A DNA stretch of 64,000 nt from Fontibacillus phaseoli (GTDB taxonomy: Bacteria > Bacillota > Bacilli > Paenibacillales > Paenibacillaceae), in assembly GCF_003337355.1 (NCBI RefSeq), contig NZ_QPJW01000002.1, forward strand, positions 415,537 to 479,536, in the 5' to 3' direction. Shown here in pieces: positions 34,672 to 43,218 of this stretch (position 1 is its first letter; each line of letters starts with the position of its first letter). Below the pieces are notes generated by a model that saw nothing but the letters and a program-made list of their open reading frames with translations, ran no database searches and was not told where the DNA came from. The position numbers and the translations under genes are program-made.

Positions 34672-35576
34672 TTAATTGTGTCTCATCTTTAAAACATCCA
34701 TTAATCTTTGTTCTACAGTATCAAGTAAATTTAGCTTTTTGGTTAGATTATATTTGACTACAAAATTCCGTAATATCAATACATCAGAAGCTAACTTCTT
34801 ATAGCTTGTTAAACACCCTTCTCCACTTATCAGATATCCATGGTCGATCATGTAAGACAGCATTAATACCATACACTTCTTATGCTCATACTGAAGGTGA
34901 TAGGCCCTGATGTCTAGCGCATTCCCACCGAGCTTTTTGATCCGGCTGTCTTGAATCATGTGCTGAAGAACAGTTAAACCATATATCCGGGTTTCAAATA
35001 ATATAGGCCCTTTTAATGAAGGTACTCCATTTTTATAACAATACAAAGAATGGACAATATAATTAAAATTAAAAAGAGTATAGTCACTTTTCTTTTTTTT
35101 ATAAAAGAAATAGCGCAGATTCAGATGTATACGTATTTTACATTCTTCAAGTTATCAGCTACATAAGCGATGTTGTTATTTAGATCGTATCCATATACCA
35201 GTGCTTCATGGATGAAGTGATGTTGTCGGTAAGAAGAAGGAGAAGCTTCTATAAAATAGTTATCAAAATTAGCCAGAACAAAATACTCATTATCGATTGA
35301 TTCCTTTAAAAGCTCACGAAAACATTGGTATTTATGAATAATGTAATTCGGTAAGCTATACTTCTCCAATCACAAGCATTGATCGAATAATTGTTGATCA
35401 TTTCCATTTTCGAAGAAATACCAGTTTCCTTCGTGGCAATAAACTACTTGTACAAAAAGACTATGAAACCAAGGTCAAATATTAGGATCATCAGATATCA
35501 TGCTCATTAAACTGCCATAATATTTGTAAGTGTTGAGAACAGGGTTTTCATTTATTTTAAGAATTTGCTCTTCCAT
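34672..35576 (-). pseudogene. Broken gene of about 300 codons, three in-frame TGA and one frameshift
   Basis: Reading from an ATG at 35576 (AAGGGATGG upstream), one frame continues through TGA at 35475-35477, 35370-35372 and 35121-35123. A single missing base at an A8 run (35093-35100) then shifts it into the frame that ends at 34672. The joined product would start MEEQILKINENPVLNTYKYY and includes PWFHSLFVQVVYC, HHFIHEALVYGYDLNNNIAYV and DIRAYHLQYEHKKCMVLML. From memory this resembles the C39/BtrH-like proteins that accompany peptide-synthetase clusters in bacilli, but I cannot confirm the family. The stretch is clearly more AT-rich than its neighbours, which points to acquisition. An intact TGG (in GNWYFF) shows that tryptophan was coded normally. 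Confidence 0.7.
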
Positions 35577-35664
35577 TAAAAATCCATCCCTTTATTGATC
35601 CGTTTACTTTATCTCCTAAACTTGCTTTGCGATGATATCCAAAAGACATACTGATCCTGAATGC

Positions 35665-37092
35665 TTAAGCTCCTAACATTTCTATATTGACCTGCTTAAA
35701 CTCAGCTGCTCCCTGACTGACGAACAAGGCAAGCTTTCCGTGCTGAATGTCGTACATTCTTGCACTCATTGCCACATCTCCGCCGACATAAATTTCACAA
35801 ATCGTACCGTCAATAAACACCTTCAGCTCGTATTCGTGTTCCGGCAACAGCTTGAACGGACGTTCCAGTTCCACATCATATGGGAAGGTTTTGCCTCCCT
35901 CCTCAGATTGCATAATCGGCCCGCGGAAGGTAATCCGGCTGCGTTGGGGCTCCAGCGTAATATAGTAGGCAAAATCAAGGCTTTCACCTGCACGAAGCAT
36001 GAACCCTAGACCCTGGGTCGATCCCGAGAAACGTACGGTTGTAGAAATCTTACACTGATCGGGCAGTTCCTCCTGTGTGATACAGCCTGCAAAAGCATAA
36101 GGAGATTCACAGAGTAGCACATCGTCAGTGATCGACCAATCTCCTGCAATTCCCTCAAAATTCGTGGGTAACTGTTCGGTAAAGGCAGAGTCAACCGTTT
36201 TGGGTACGTTCACACCAAGTGTTCCATCCGGACGTTGAATAATTTCATGCACAATCATATTGCCGCCCCAATCCCAGGTGTCATAGTCTTTGCCTGAAGC
36301 TTTGGGCGGGTTCCAGCCGAACAGATCGTCATCTTTCGTCGGATTCCAGCCGAACAAATAACGTTTCTGTCCATCGGATACCGACTTGGCCGCATAATAA
36401 GCACGTCCATCAAAAGCCTCTTCCTGCGGAGTAATCCAAGGCCCGTTTAAAGATTGGCTCATCCGGTAAAATGTGCCGAAACGCCCCGTATAAGAAGAAT
36501 AGATGAGGTACCACCAGTCCCCCATCCGGAACAAGTCTGGGCATTCATGCGCTCCCACATGCAGGTTCGGTGCATACAGCGGCTCACGGTACTCCCAATG
36601 CTTGAGATCCTTGGACGACAGCAGACCAGTGCAGCCTTTCCGGTTCGTCGAACCTTTTGCAAGGGCTGCGATCAGCATCCAGTATTGGCCCTCTTCTTCA
36701 TTCCAGAATACAAAGGGATCACGCCAGTCCGCCAGCTCATAAATTTCGCCATCCGGACCAAAAGTGTCTTCAGGAATTGGCTCCCATGTCCGCAGATCCT
36801 TGCTGATGGCATGGCAGGCGAACTGTTTCCCTTCGGGAAAGATACAATAGAACATGTGATAGATATCGTCCACTTTGAGAATATGGCCGGTTCCGCCTTC
36901 GATCTGGCAAGCTCCATCTTCCCTGTAGTTCACAAAATCTTTCGTTCCAAGTAAATGCCAGCCGTGCTCAAGGCCTTCACGATAATTGCTTCTCCAGCCA
37001 TGGAGATAAAATAGTTTAAATTCCCCGTCTTCATAGTAGGGGATTACGTCCCCTACCCAAGCGTTTTCCGGACGATAAAAAAATTCTTTCAT
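35665..37092 (-). CDS. Divergent GH32-type beta-fructosidase
   Basis: 475 residues, no signal peptide. It has a GH32 five-bladed propeller and a C-terminal beta-sandwich. The nucleophile position is D15 in WVGDVIPYY, a variant of the WMNDPNG motif; the transition-state Asp is D125 in WRDPFVF; and the acid/base is E183 in HECPDLF. The WxGD variant marks a subgroup different from classical invertase or levanase, so the substrate may be a fructoside other than sucrose. GGGAGG precedes the ATG. It lies 20 bases after the damaged GH172 gene; both probably form one unit behind the promoter at about 38.26 kb. Confidence 0.8.
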   Translation of the reverse strand: MKEFFYRPENAWVGDVIPYYEDGEFKLFYLHGWRSNYREGLEHGWHLLGTKDFVNYREDGACQIEGGTGHILKVDDIYHMFYCIFPEGKQFACHAISKDLRTWEPIPEDTFGPDGEIYELADWRDPFVFWNEEEGQYWMLIAALAKGSTNRKGCTGLLSSKDLKHWEYREPLYAPNLHVGAHECPDLFRMGDWWYLIYSSYTGRFGTFYRMSQSLNGPWITPQEEAFDGRAYYAAKSVSDGQKRYLFGWNPTKDDDLFGWNPPKASGKDYDTWDWGGNMIVHEIIQRPDGTLGVNVPKTVDSAFTEQLPTNFEGIAGDWSITDDVLLCESPYAFAGCITQEELPDQCKISTTVRFSGSTQGLGFMLRAGESLDFAYYITLEPQRSRITFRGPIMQSEEGGKTFPYDVELERPFKLLPEHEYELKVFIDGTICEIYVGGDVAMSARMYDIQHGKLALFVSQGAAEFKQVNIEMLGA

Positions 37093-37112
37093 TAGTTATT
37101 CCTCCCGTTTTT

Positions 37113-38151
37113 CTAAGTGGCTAAGCGTTCATTTAAAGAAACCGGCGTATAAGCATCTCTTGTACCCCGATCCTGATACCAATAGACGGTGGCGGCATAC
37201 AAACACTGATTATTAAAGCCCCACTGATTTCCTTTATATTTCTCAATATAGCCTTCAAAGGAGTTCATGAAGGGAACATTGTCGCAAATTTGAAAACGAT
37301 TCACTGAGGTGTGCCCATTGGCATCTAATTCAACAAAAGGCTGACTTGCAAAGGCGCTATCAAACATAGGAAAGGGTGGCTCTGCTGCCCAGGCATAACC
37401 AATGTAGTCCTCGCTACCCGTTCCGAATGTAGATGGAAAGGTTTCACCATCCACAAAAAACTTCTCGTCTCCCTCGCCCCACCACCAGTCAATGGTCTTC
37501 CTGTCTCCTATCCCATACCACCATGCCTCGGCTTCCTCGTCCAGTTTCCCCCAGGTGTTGTATACGTGAAGATGAACACCGCAGAATCTTCCCCGGCCTT
37601 TTGTCAGCAGCAGCGGCCAATCCGGCCAGCGGTCACCGCCATCCGTAAAGCGTTCAGTATCCAGATTCAGAAACTCATCCCGGTGCCATTTGGCATGGAA
37701 TCGCAAGAGGTTATCCGTAGTGGATTTCAATAAAGATGTATATTGAAAATCAGCCTCTACCTCACAAGGCTCCGTACCGTCATTTACAATTTCAATCCTT
37801 GCACCTTCTGAGAACGGCATGTACCAAAAAAAATCACCTAAAGGCGCCCATACAGAAGGATGCTCTTCATTATCCCATTTCATTGAAATGGCCAATTGTC
37901 GGGCCAAACTCCGCTGTCGTTCCTCGCTCTGTCTTCCAATATCTGTTCTGATACGGATCATAGAAAGAGCGCCTGCACCTTGTTTGTCAAACAGTACAGC
38001 TTTGCCGCCTGCCGGTACATTACCGTTACAATAGCACTTTTCTAACTACTGCTTCGGCTGCAGCAGAGATACTGGGAACTGCAAGCTGAAGAACCAAAGC
38101 CCCTATAACCATTTTGGAGATCCATGCTTTACTTCTTTTGATTTCCTTCAT
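37113..38151 (-). pseudogene. GH172 (DUF2961) gene broken by a frameshift and internal deletion
   Basis: An ATG at 38151 with AAGGAGG starts a signal peptide (MKEIKRSKAWISKMVIGAL..SISAAAEA) whose frame closes after about 40 codons. The DUF2961 sequence continues in another frame: [20 protein letters not shown], then [59 protein letters not shown]. The family normally has about 30-40 residues between GDFF and MPF; here they are nearly adjacent, so there is also an in-frame deletion. An open frame of 282 codons from 37961 remains and could yield a cytoplasmic fragment. GH172 includes difructose-anhydride synthases and fructo/arabinofuranosidases, which fits a fructan locus. Confidence 0.75.
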
Positions 38152-38257
38152 CTAACGAGCCTCCTTCGTTATTTCCTTTTCATGCAAATATTCGTATGCA
38201 ATTCTGAATTGCCCTACTTATACAAGGATGCATAGTCATGAAGTAAAAAAGGAGTGA

Positions 38258-38272
38258 ATGAAGCGCTTCCAT
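38258..38272. promoter_or_regulatory. cre-like palindrome before the GH172/GH32 unit
   Basis: ATGAAGCGCTTCCAT, an almost symmetric AAGCGCTT element about 107 bases upstream of the GH172 start. It resembles the amylase and GH74 sites but fits the 14-base CcpA consensus only partly. Confidence 0.35.
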
Positions 38273-38328
38273 TTAGAGGGATCAAAATAGCTTTAATAAT
38301 TGTTACATTACTCATACGATTTAATAAG

Positions 38329-38344
38329 GAGCGCCTAAGCGCTC
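38329..38344 (-). terminator. Small hairpin just after the LamG-GH32 stop
   Basis: GAGCGC-CTAA-GCGCTC, 6 bp, followed on the minus strand by CTTATTAAAT. A weak terminator or attenuator separating the main fructan operon from the GH172/GH32 unit. Confidence 0.4.
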
Positions 38345-38347
38345 ACG

Positions 38348-40627
38348 TTACCAAACGGACTGCATCTCCCAAATCTCCATGGATTTCACTAATAGTTCCC
38401 CATTTCCCCAAATCTCAAGTCCCAGAGCATTTTTACGGCTCGGATACACCCGGGTCGTCAGACTTTTCAATCCATTGGCATAGGCTTCAACCATGGAGCG
38501 ATCCAAATAGATGTGCAGCTTCAGATTTTCTCCTAGTAGTTCCAACTTACCACCCTGAATTCCGCTGCATTTTTCCCCCGGATGTTGCGTTGTTTTTGTC
38601 CGATCCACTAAGAGCATAACTTCATTTAAATCATAATACAGCAGCGTTTCTTCCTCTCCATCCGGCGACTGTCGGACTTTGATTCCAAGTTGTTTCGCAG
38701 TGCCAGGCTCCAGTTCTAATTGAATCTCAAGCATGTCGCCCAGAACATCTTGGAGCAAATCATTAGCTTCAGCCAATGATTTGTCACGAAGTGATAGTAG
38801 TTTCTCGCCCCGCAGCGATTGCAACTCCTTAATCGGCTCCATTCCCAGCCGTCCGTCCTCCCGCAAATACACGCTTAACGGTAATCCGCCGTTATGAGCC
38901 CAGCCTGATTGGTATTCCAGCTCAGACGTCCGGTCCCCTTGGGCAATTGTAAAAACGATATTTCTGCCCGTCTTCGGATCAACCATTCCGCTCGGACCGG
39001 TAAAATGGAAATCGCCGACATCAATCAATTGAGGTTCCTCTTGATCCGGTATGAATGATAACTCGTGCTTATTAAACTGGCCGATCCAATAGAAAACCTC
39101 AACATCGGCGCCAACTCCCACTGGGCTGACCAGCAAGAGATACTTGCTCACACCATGCTTGTCGCTGCCAAGAGGAAGAAATACAGGGAGCTCCCAAATG
39201 GGTCCAAGATAGGGGAACTTCTGAATATCTGCTTCAAAAAATGGTCCTTTATACGTCCAGTGCAGCATATCCTGCGAGATAAACGCCAATGCTGCCCCGC
39301 CTCCGCCCTCAATCCCTGATCCGACCAGGGCATACCAGACGTCCTCATCCTTCCACACGAACGGATCCCGGAAATCTCCAAATGCACCCATTCCCTTTTG
39401 CTGTACGATGAGCAGCTCTGGATGTTTGATCCATTTCACCAAATCAGTGTCTCCATCTTCAGAGTAAGTGCTTCTTGCAAGTGCCACGCTCTGATTCGGC
39501 GAAGCACTATCATTGCCCGCGGTAAAGAATAAGACAGGAAGTCCGTCCGCATCATAAGTTGCACTTCCTGACCAGATCCCGTCCGGTGCGAGCTGATCCT
39601 TCTCCGGTGCCAGAGCAATAGGAAGATCGCGCCAATGCACCATATCCTTGCTCGCCCAATGTCCCCAATGAATATGATGAAAGTAAGGCCCTTGCGGGTT
39701 ATGCTGATAGAACAAATGATAGTGACCGTCAAAATAAATCGGTGCATGCGGTTCGTTCATCCAGTGAGCTGGCGGGCTGACATGATATTGCGGTCTATGC
39801 CGATCTGCCAGCAGTGGTGCACGATCCAACTTGATGTCATCATATTTCACTTGCGGCACGGTACCTCCGGGTGCAGAATCCAACACCTCCCGATAAGAAG
39901 CTGCTACTTCCTCATTACTCAAGGCGCGGTTATAAATCTTCAGTTCATCCATGATCCCGCCGAACATATGAAGGTTGAATACTTCTGCAAGCTTGCTGCT
40001 GTGATTGTTCCTGCCGATTAGCAAGTCTGTGTCCGCCGCCGCAGCCATGCGGGAACCACGGTCAACAGCAGTTGAAGCGATCTCACTACCGTTAAGAAAC
40101 AACTTAACTTCTCCATCGTTCCCATTGAAAACAGCGTTTAGGTAAGACCATTCATTCTTTGGCAGTTCATAACCGTCCGGTGACCAGAGTTCCTTCCAGT
40201 CTCCTCCCTCAAGTCCAATTTGGAAAGACCAGGAGCCATGACGGTACATTCCCAGCAAGAATCCCTGTTTATTATTCATATTGTGTTGGTTCACGATGGC
40301 AGCGAGCTTACTTTCATATCCCCATTCATAGGTACGCGGGGCAACCCATACCCCGATACTGAGAGCTGAGAGATATTCCAGTCTTCCATCCCCCGCTTCT
40401 CCGTGAGCGGAATGGGCAATGTACGACGAGTAACCATCGAAGAGAAGCCCATGTCCAGACACTCCCTGTCGCCACGGTGGAGTACAAGATTCGGTGAACT
40501 CCGCTTGGTTAAAGACATACTGTACATCATCCTGGGTTCCGGATATACTCTCCAGAGCACTTGCTCCCGTCCCTTCATCAAAGGCCCAATACATCATTAA
40601 ACCTTTATTATCGATAATTCCGCTCAT
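38348..40627 (-). CDS. LamG-like + GH32 protein with altered catalytic motifs (first copy)
   Basis: 759 residues without signal peptide. Residues about 8-245 form a concanavalin/LamG-like domain (MYWAFDEGTG, HMFGGIMDELKIYNRALS). Residues about 270-560 form the GH32 propeller, and the rest is the GH32 C-terminal sandwich (LDRSMVEAYANGLKSLTTRVYP). The nucleophile block reads HWMNEPHAP with Glu at 292 where the family has Asp in WMNDPNG. The acid/base block reads WELPVF (E479) where the family has WECPD. The FRDPF block with D421 is normal. It overlaps the upstream fructokinase-GH32 gene by four bases (ATGA). The paralogue at 49324 shows the same changes, so they are not random damage. Cytoplasmic action on an imported fructoside is likely, but the substrate or even catalytic ability is open. 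Confidence 0.85.
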   Translation of the reverse strand: MSGIIDNKGLMMYWAFDEGTGASALESISGTQDDVQYVFNQAEFTESCTPPWRQGVSGHGLLFDGYSSYIAHSAHGEAGDGRLEYLSALSIGVWVAPRTYEWGYESKLAAIVNQHNMNNKQGFLLGMYRHGSWSFQIGLEGGDWKELWSPDGYELPKNEWSYLNAVFNGNDGEVKLFLNGSEIASTAVDRGSRMAAAADTDLLIGRNNHSSKLAEVFNLHMFGGIMDELKIYNRALSNEEVAASYREVLDSAPGGTVPQVKYDDIKLDRAPLLADRHRPQYHVSPPAHWMNEPHAPIYFDGHYHLFYQHNPQGPYFHHIHWGHWASKDMVHWRDLPIALAPEKDQLAPDGIWSGSATYDADGLPVLFFTAGNDSASPNQSVALARSTYSEDGDTDLVKWIKHPELLIVQQKGMGAFGDFRDPFVWKDEDVWYALVGSGIEGGGGAALAFISQDMLHWTYKGPFFEADIQKFPYLGPIWELPVFLPLGSDKHGVSKYLLLVSPVGVGADVEVFYWIGQFNKHELSFIPDQEEPQLIDVGDFHFTGPSGMVDPKTGRNIVFTIAQGDRTSELEYQSGWAHNGGLPLSVYLREDGRLGMEPIKELQSLRGEKLLSLRDKSLAEANDLLQDVLGDMLEIQLELEPGTAKQLGIKVRQSPDGEEETLLYYDLNEVMLLVDRTKTTQHPGEKCSGIQGGKLELLGENLKLHIYLDRSMVEAYANGLKSLTTRVYPSRKNALGLEIWGNGELLVKSMEIWEMQSVW

Positions 40628-43101
40628 ACAATAACCCTCCCTGATATCTGCTCTGTGCTGCCATCGGGCTTATGAATGGAACCAAGAGTATGGATATGAA
40701 GCAAGTTTAGCACTGCACTCCCTGTCTCTACGCTTATCTGCACTTTTTCAATTGGGTTAACAGGAAAAACCTGATCAGTCAGCGCAACTATTCCATCATT
40801 TGCAAACACTTCGACCACACTGCGATCCACCCAGATTCGCAACTTGATATTACCATTTTCCGGGATCAATCTAGCACCGTGCTTACATGCAAATGACGGG
40901 CTAAAATCAGTGAGACCGGACTTAGAACGGTCGATAAACAACCACTCTCGCTCAGGATCATAACCAATAATTGTTTCATACTGTCCAGAAGATTTTAATT
41001 TGATGCAAACTTCGTCTCCGGAGTGGACATCAAGGTCCACATCAATCTCCAACAGGTCTCCGTTAGTCTCGTGAATTACCGGATTCTCGCTTGTTACTGC
41101 TAAATCACTCCATGAGTGGGTCTCTTTCCGCAGTTTTTCTATCTCCTGAACAGGCATTTGCGATAGAATTACGTTACCGTTCCGGTTGGTCAGTGATAGT
41201 AAGCGGGGGAGGGTCATGGCACCTCTCCAGGAAGCGGTTGGTACCTGATTGGCATATTTCCAGTTGTTCATCCATCCGATAATTACGCGCCGTCCGTCTT
41301 CCTCCGGAATATCCGACCAAGATACAGCGGCGTAATTATCTCTTCCCTCATCTAACCACAGCACAGTATCAGGAGCATTATCATTTATAAATTCAAAGCC
41401 ATCGAAGCTTCCAATGAAATATTGGGTTTTGGAACCTTCCGGATAGTCCGGATTGTCTCCGATACTCACTAACAAAACCCATTTTTTTGAAGTCGACCCA
41501 TCGATGGATAACTCAAATAAATCAGGACATTCCCACACACCGTAGTGCGCACCATCTCTCTTTCCGAATTCGCTGGCAAAATCCCAATCTTTCAAGTTAA
41601 CGGAACGATAAAAGCGGATATGATCTCCACATGCAAGGACCATAATCCAGTGGCCAGTTTTCTCCATCCAGAATACCTTGGGATCCCGGAATTCGGTGAT
41701 TTCAGCATCACTCAGAATCGGATTCCCAGAATAGAGTGTCCAGCTTCTGCCTTTATCCTTACTGTATGCCAGGCTTTGGCGCTGCCGCGGTCTGTCAGAA
41801 TCCGGGTATATATCTGCATGGGTGAATATTGCAACCAAGCCTAGCCCGCCATCAAAAAATCCACTGGTATCGTTCCAATCAACAACTGCACTTCCAGAGA
41901 AGATAGCCCCGTTATGATCCGGCACCAAGGCTACAGGAAGTGTTTCCCATTTTACGAGATCCTTACTAACCGCATGTCCCCAATGCATAGGGCCCCACAC
42001 TGTGTTTCCGGGATGATGTTGATACATCAAATGGTACTCTCCTTCAAAGTAGACCATACCATTTGGATCATTTAGCCACATAGCAGGCGGAGAATAATGG
42101 AATTGAGGCCTGTATGATTCAGCAGACAAATCGGTGCCGATAGACTGAACTAATTCCGCTGCCTGTCGATAGGTTGGAATAGCGGGAATGGCTCCTTTTT
42201 TTGTTGTAACCAAAGCCCCCACTGCATTAGCGAAGCTTATAATCGGGATCCAGTCCTGATCTCTGATCTGCTCGATACTGCATCCTTTCTCGAGCAGCTG
42301 ATAGAGGAACCCGCCAAGAAAAGCATCTCCCGCTCCAGTAGTGTCAACGGTATGAACTTTGAAACCTGGCACATCAGCGAATTTGGAACCATAGCCAAAC
42401 CTAACGAAGCACCCTTTTTCAGCCTTAGTCACCAGTATCACTTTCACCTTGAATTGTGACTGAATTTGACGAGTACCCTCTTCCAAATCAGTTGTCCCCG
42501 TAATAAACTCAAGTTCTTCCTCGGAGATTTTAACAATATCCGCAAGAGCAAGCCCTTCTTTTATCCTGGACTTCGCTTCTTCTAAATTCCGCCAAAGTGC
42601 AGGTCTCAAATTGGGATCAAATGATATCAAAGCTCCATTCTCTTTTGCATATGTGCATGTTGTTAGCGTTGCATTTGCAGAAGGTTCATGAGTCATTGAT
42701 ACAGATCCGAAATGAAAGACTTTCGAACCCTTGATACGCTCCAGATCAATATCATCCATTCCTAGAAGCATATCAGCACCTGGATTACGGATAAAACTGA
42801 ATGTACGGTCGCCATCTTCTTTCAGATGAACAAAAGCCAGCGTAGTACTCGCCTTATTCTCCTTGACTAACCCCTTTGTATCAACACCATTACCCTGCAA
42901 TACTTGAGTAAGATACTCTCCAAACTGGTCATCACCCACTTTACCGATAAATGCCGTGGATTTTCCAAGCTTTGATAGAACAACAACCACATTCGCAGGA
43001 GCACCACCGGGATTGCATTCAAATAGCTGCTCTCCCTTCTCGGACAAGCCTGCCGGAGTAAAATCAATCAGTACTTCACCTATTGCTGTAATGTCAACCA
43101 T
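40624..43101 (-). CDS. Fructokinase (PfkB) - GH32 beta-fructosidase fusion
   Basis: 825 residues. Residues 1-320 are a PfkB sugar kinase: signature one GGAPANVVVVLSKLG (about 32-46), signature two DTTGAGDAFLGG with catalytic D259. Residues about 330-825 are a complete GH32: WLNDPNG (nucleophile D345), FRDPKVFW (D473), WECPDLF (E524), and the C-terminal sandwich with WVDRSVVEVFAND. No signal peptide, so it acts in the cytoplasm and could release fructose from imported fructo-oligosaccharide and phosphorylate it at once. The ATG at 43101 is preferred over a GTG four codons upstream because AGGGGTGGAG is 6 bases before it. It sits directly after the binding-protein gene of the importer. No frameshift or stop marks the joint at about 320-335. 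Confidence 0.93.
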   Translation of the reverse strand: MVDITAIGEVLIDFTPAGLSEKGEQLFECNPGGAPANVVVVLSKLGKSTAFIGKVGDDQFGEYLTQVLQGNGVDTKGLVKENKASTTLAFVHLKEDGDRTFSFIRNPGADMLLGMDDIDLERIKGSKVFHFGSVSMTHEPSANATLTTCTYAKENGALISFDPNLRPALWRNLEEAKSRIKEGLALADIVKISEEELEFITGTTDLEEGTRQIQSQFKVKVILVTKAEKGCFVRFGYGSKFADVPGFKVHTVDTTGAGDAFLGGFLYQLLEKGCSIEQIRDQDWIPIISFANAVGALVTTKKGAIPAIPTYRQAAELVQSIGTDLSAESYRPQFHYSPPAMWLNDPNGMVYFEGEYHLMYQHHPGNTVWGPMHWGHAVSKDLVKWETLPVALVPDHNGAIFSGSAVVDWNDTSGFFDGGLGLVAIFTHADIYPDSDRPRQRQSLAYSKDKGRSWTLYSGNPILSDAEITEFRDPKVFWMEKTGHWIMVLACGDHIRFYRSVNLKDWDFASEFGKRDGAHYGVWECPDLFELSIDGSTSKKWVLLVSIGDNPDYPEGSKTQYFIGSFDGFEFINDNAPDTVLWLDEGRDNYAAVSWSDIPEEDGRRVIIGWMNNWKYANQVPTASWRGAMTLPRLLSLTNRNGNVILSQMPVQEIEKLRKETHSWSDLAVTSENPVIHETNGDLLEIDVDLDVHSGDEVCIKLKSSGQYETIIGYDPEREWLFIDRSKSGLTDFSPSFACKHGARLIPENGNIKLRIWVDRSVVEVFANDGIVALTDQVFPVNPIEKVQISVETGSAVLNLLHIHTLGSIHKPDGSTEQISGRVIV

Positions 43102-43157
43102 ATGGTTCTCCACCCCTAATTCATCATTTATATATACGACTCTAATCCGAAAACATA

Positions 43158-43200
43158 TATAGCAAGCCTGAGTGAAGGCACTTCATTCAGGCTTGCTATA
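43158..43200 (-). other. 20-bp intercistronic hairpin between binding-protein and fusion genes
   Basis: Arms 43158-43177 and 43181-43200 pair over 20 bases with one G-T, around a 3-base loop. The gap of about 115 bases in an otherwise tight operon and the poor T-run suggest a partial terminator or mRNA stabiliser that keeps binding-protein mRNA in excess. Confidence 0.7.
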
Positions 43201-43218
43201 TGCCTTAACTATCTTAAT

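Noticed and set aside
35121-35477. In-frame TGA codons as selenocysteine or recoded Trp sites in a living gene
   Set aside because: A frameshift in the same gene and the absence of a selenocysteine-type hairpin after the codons point to decay.
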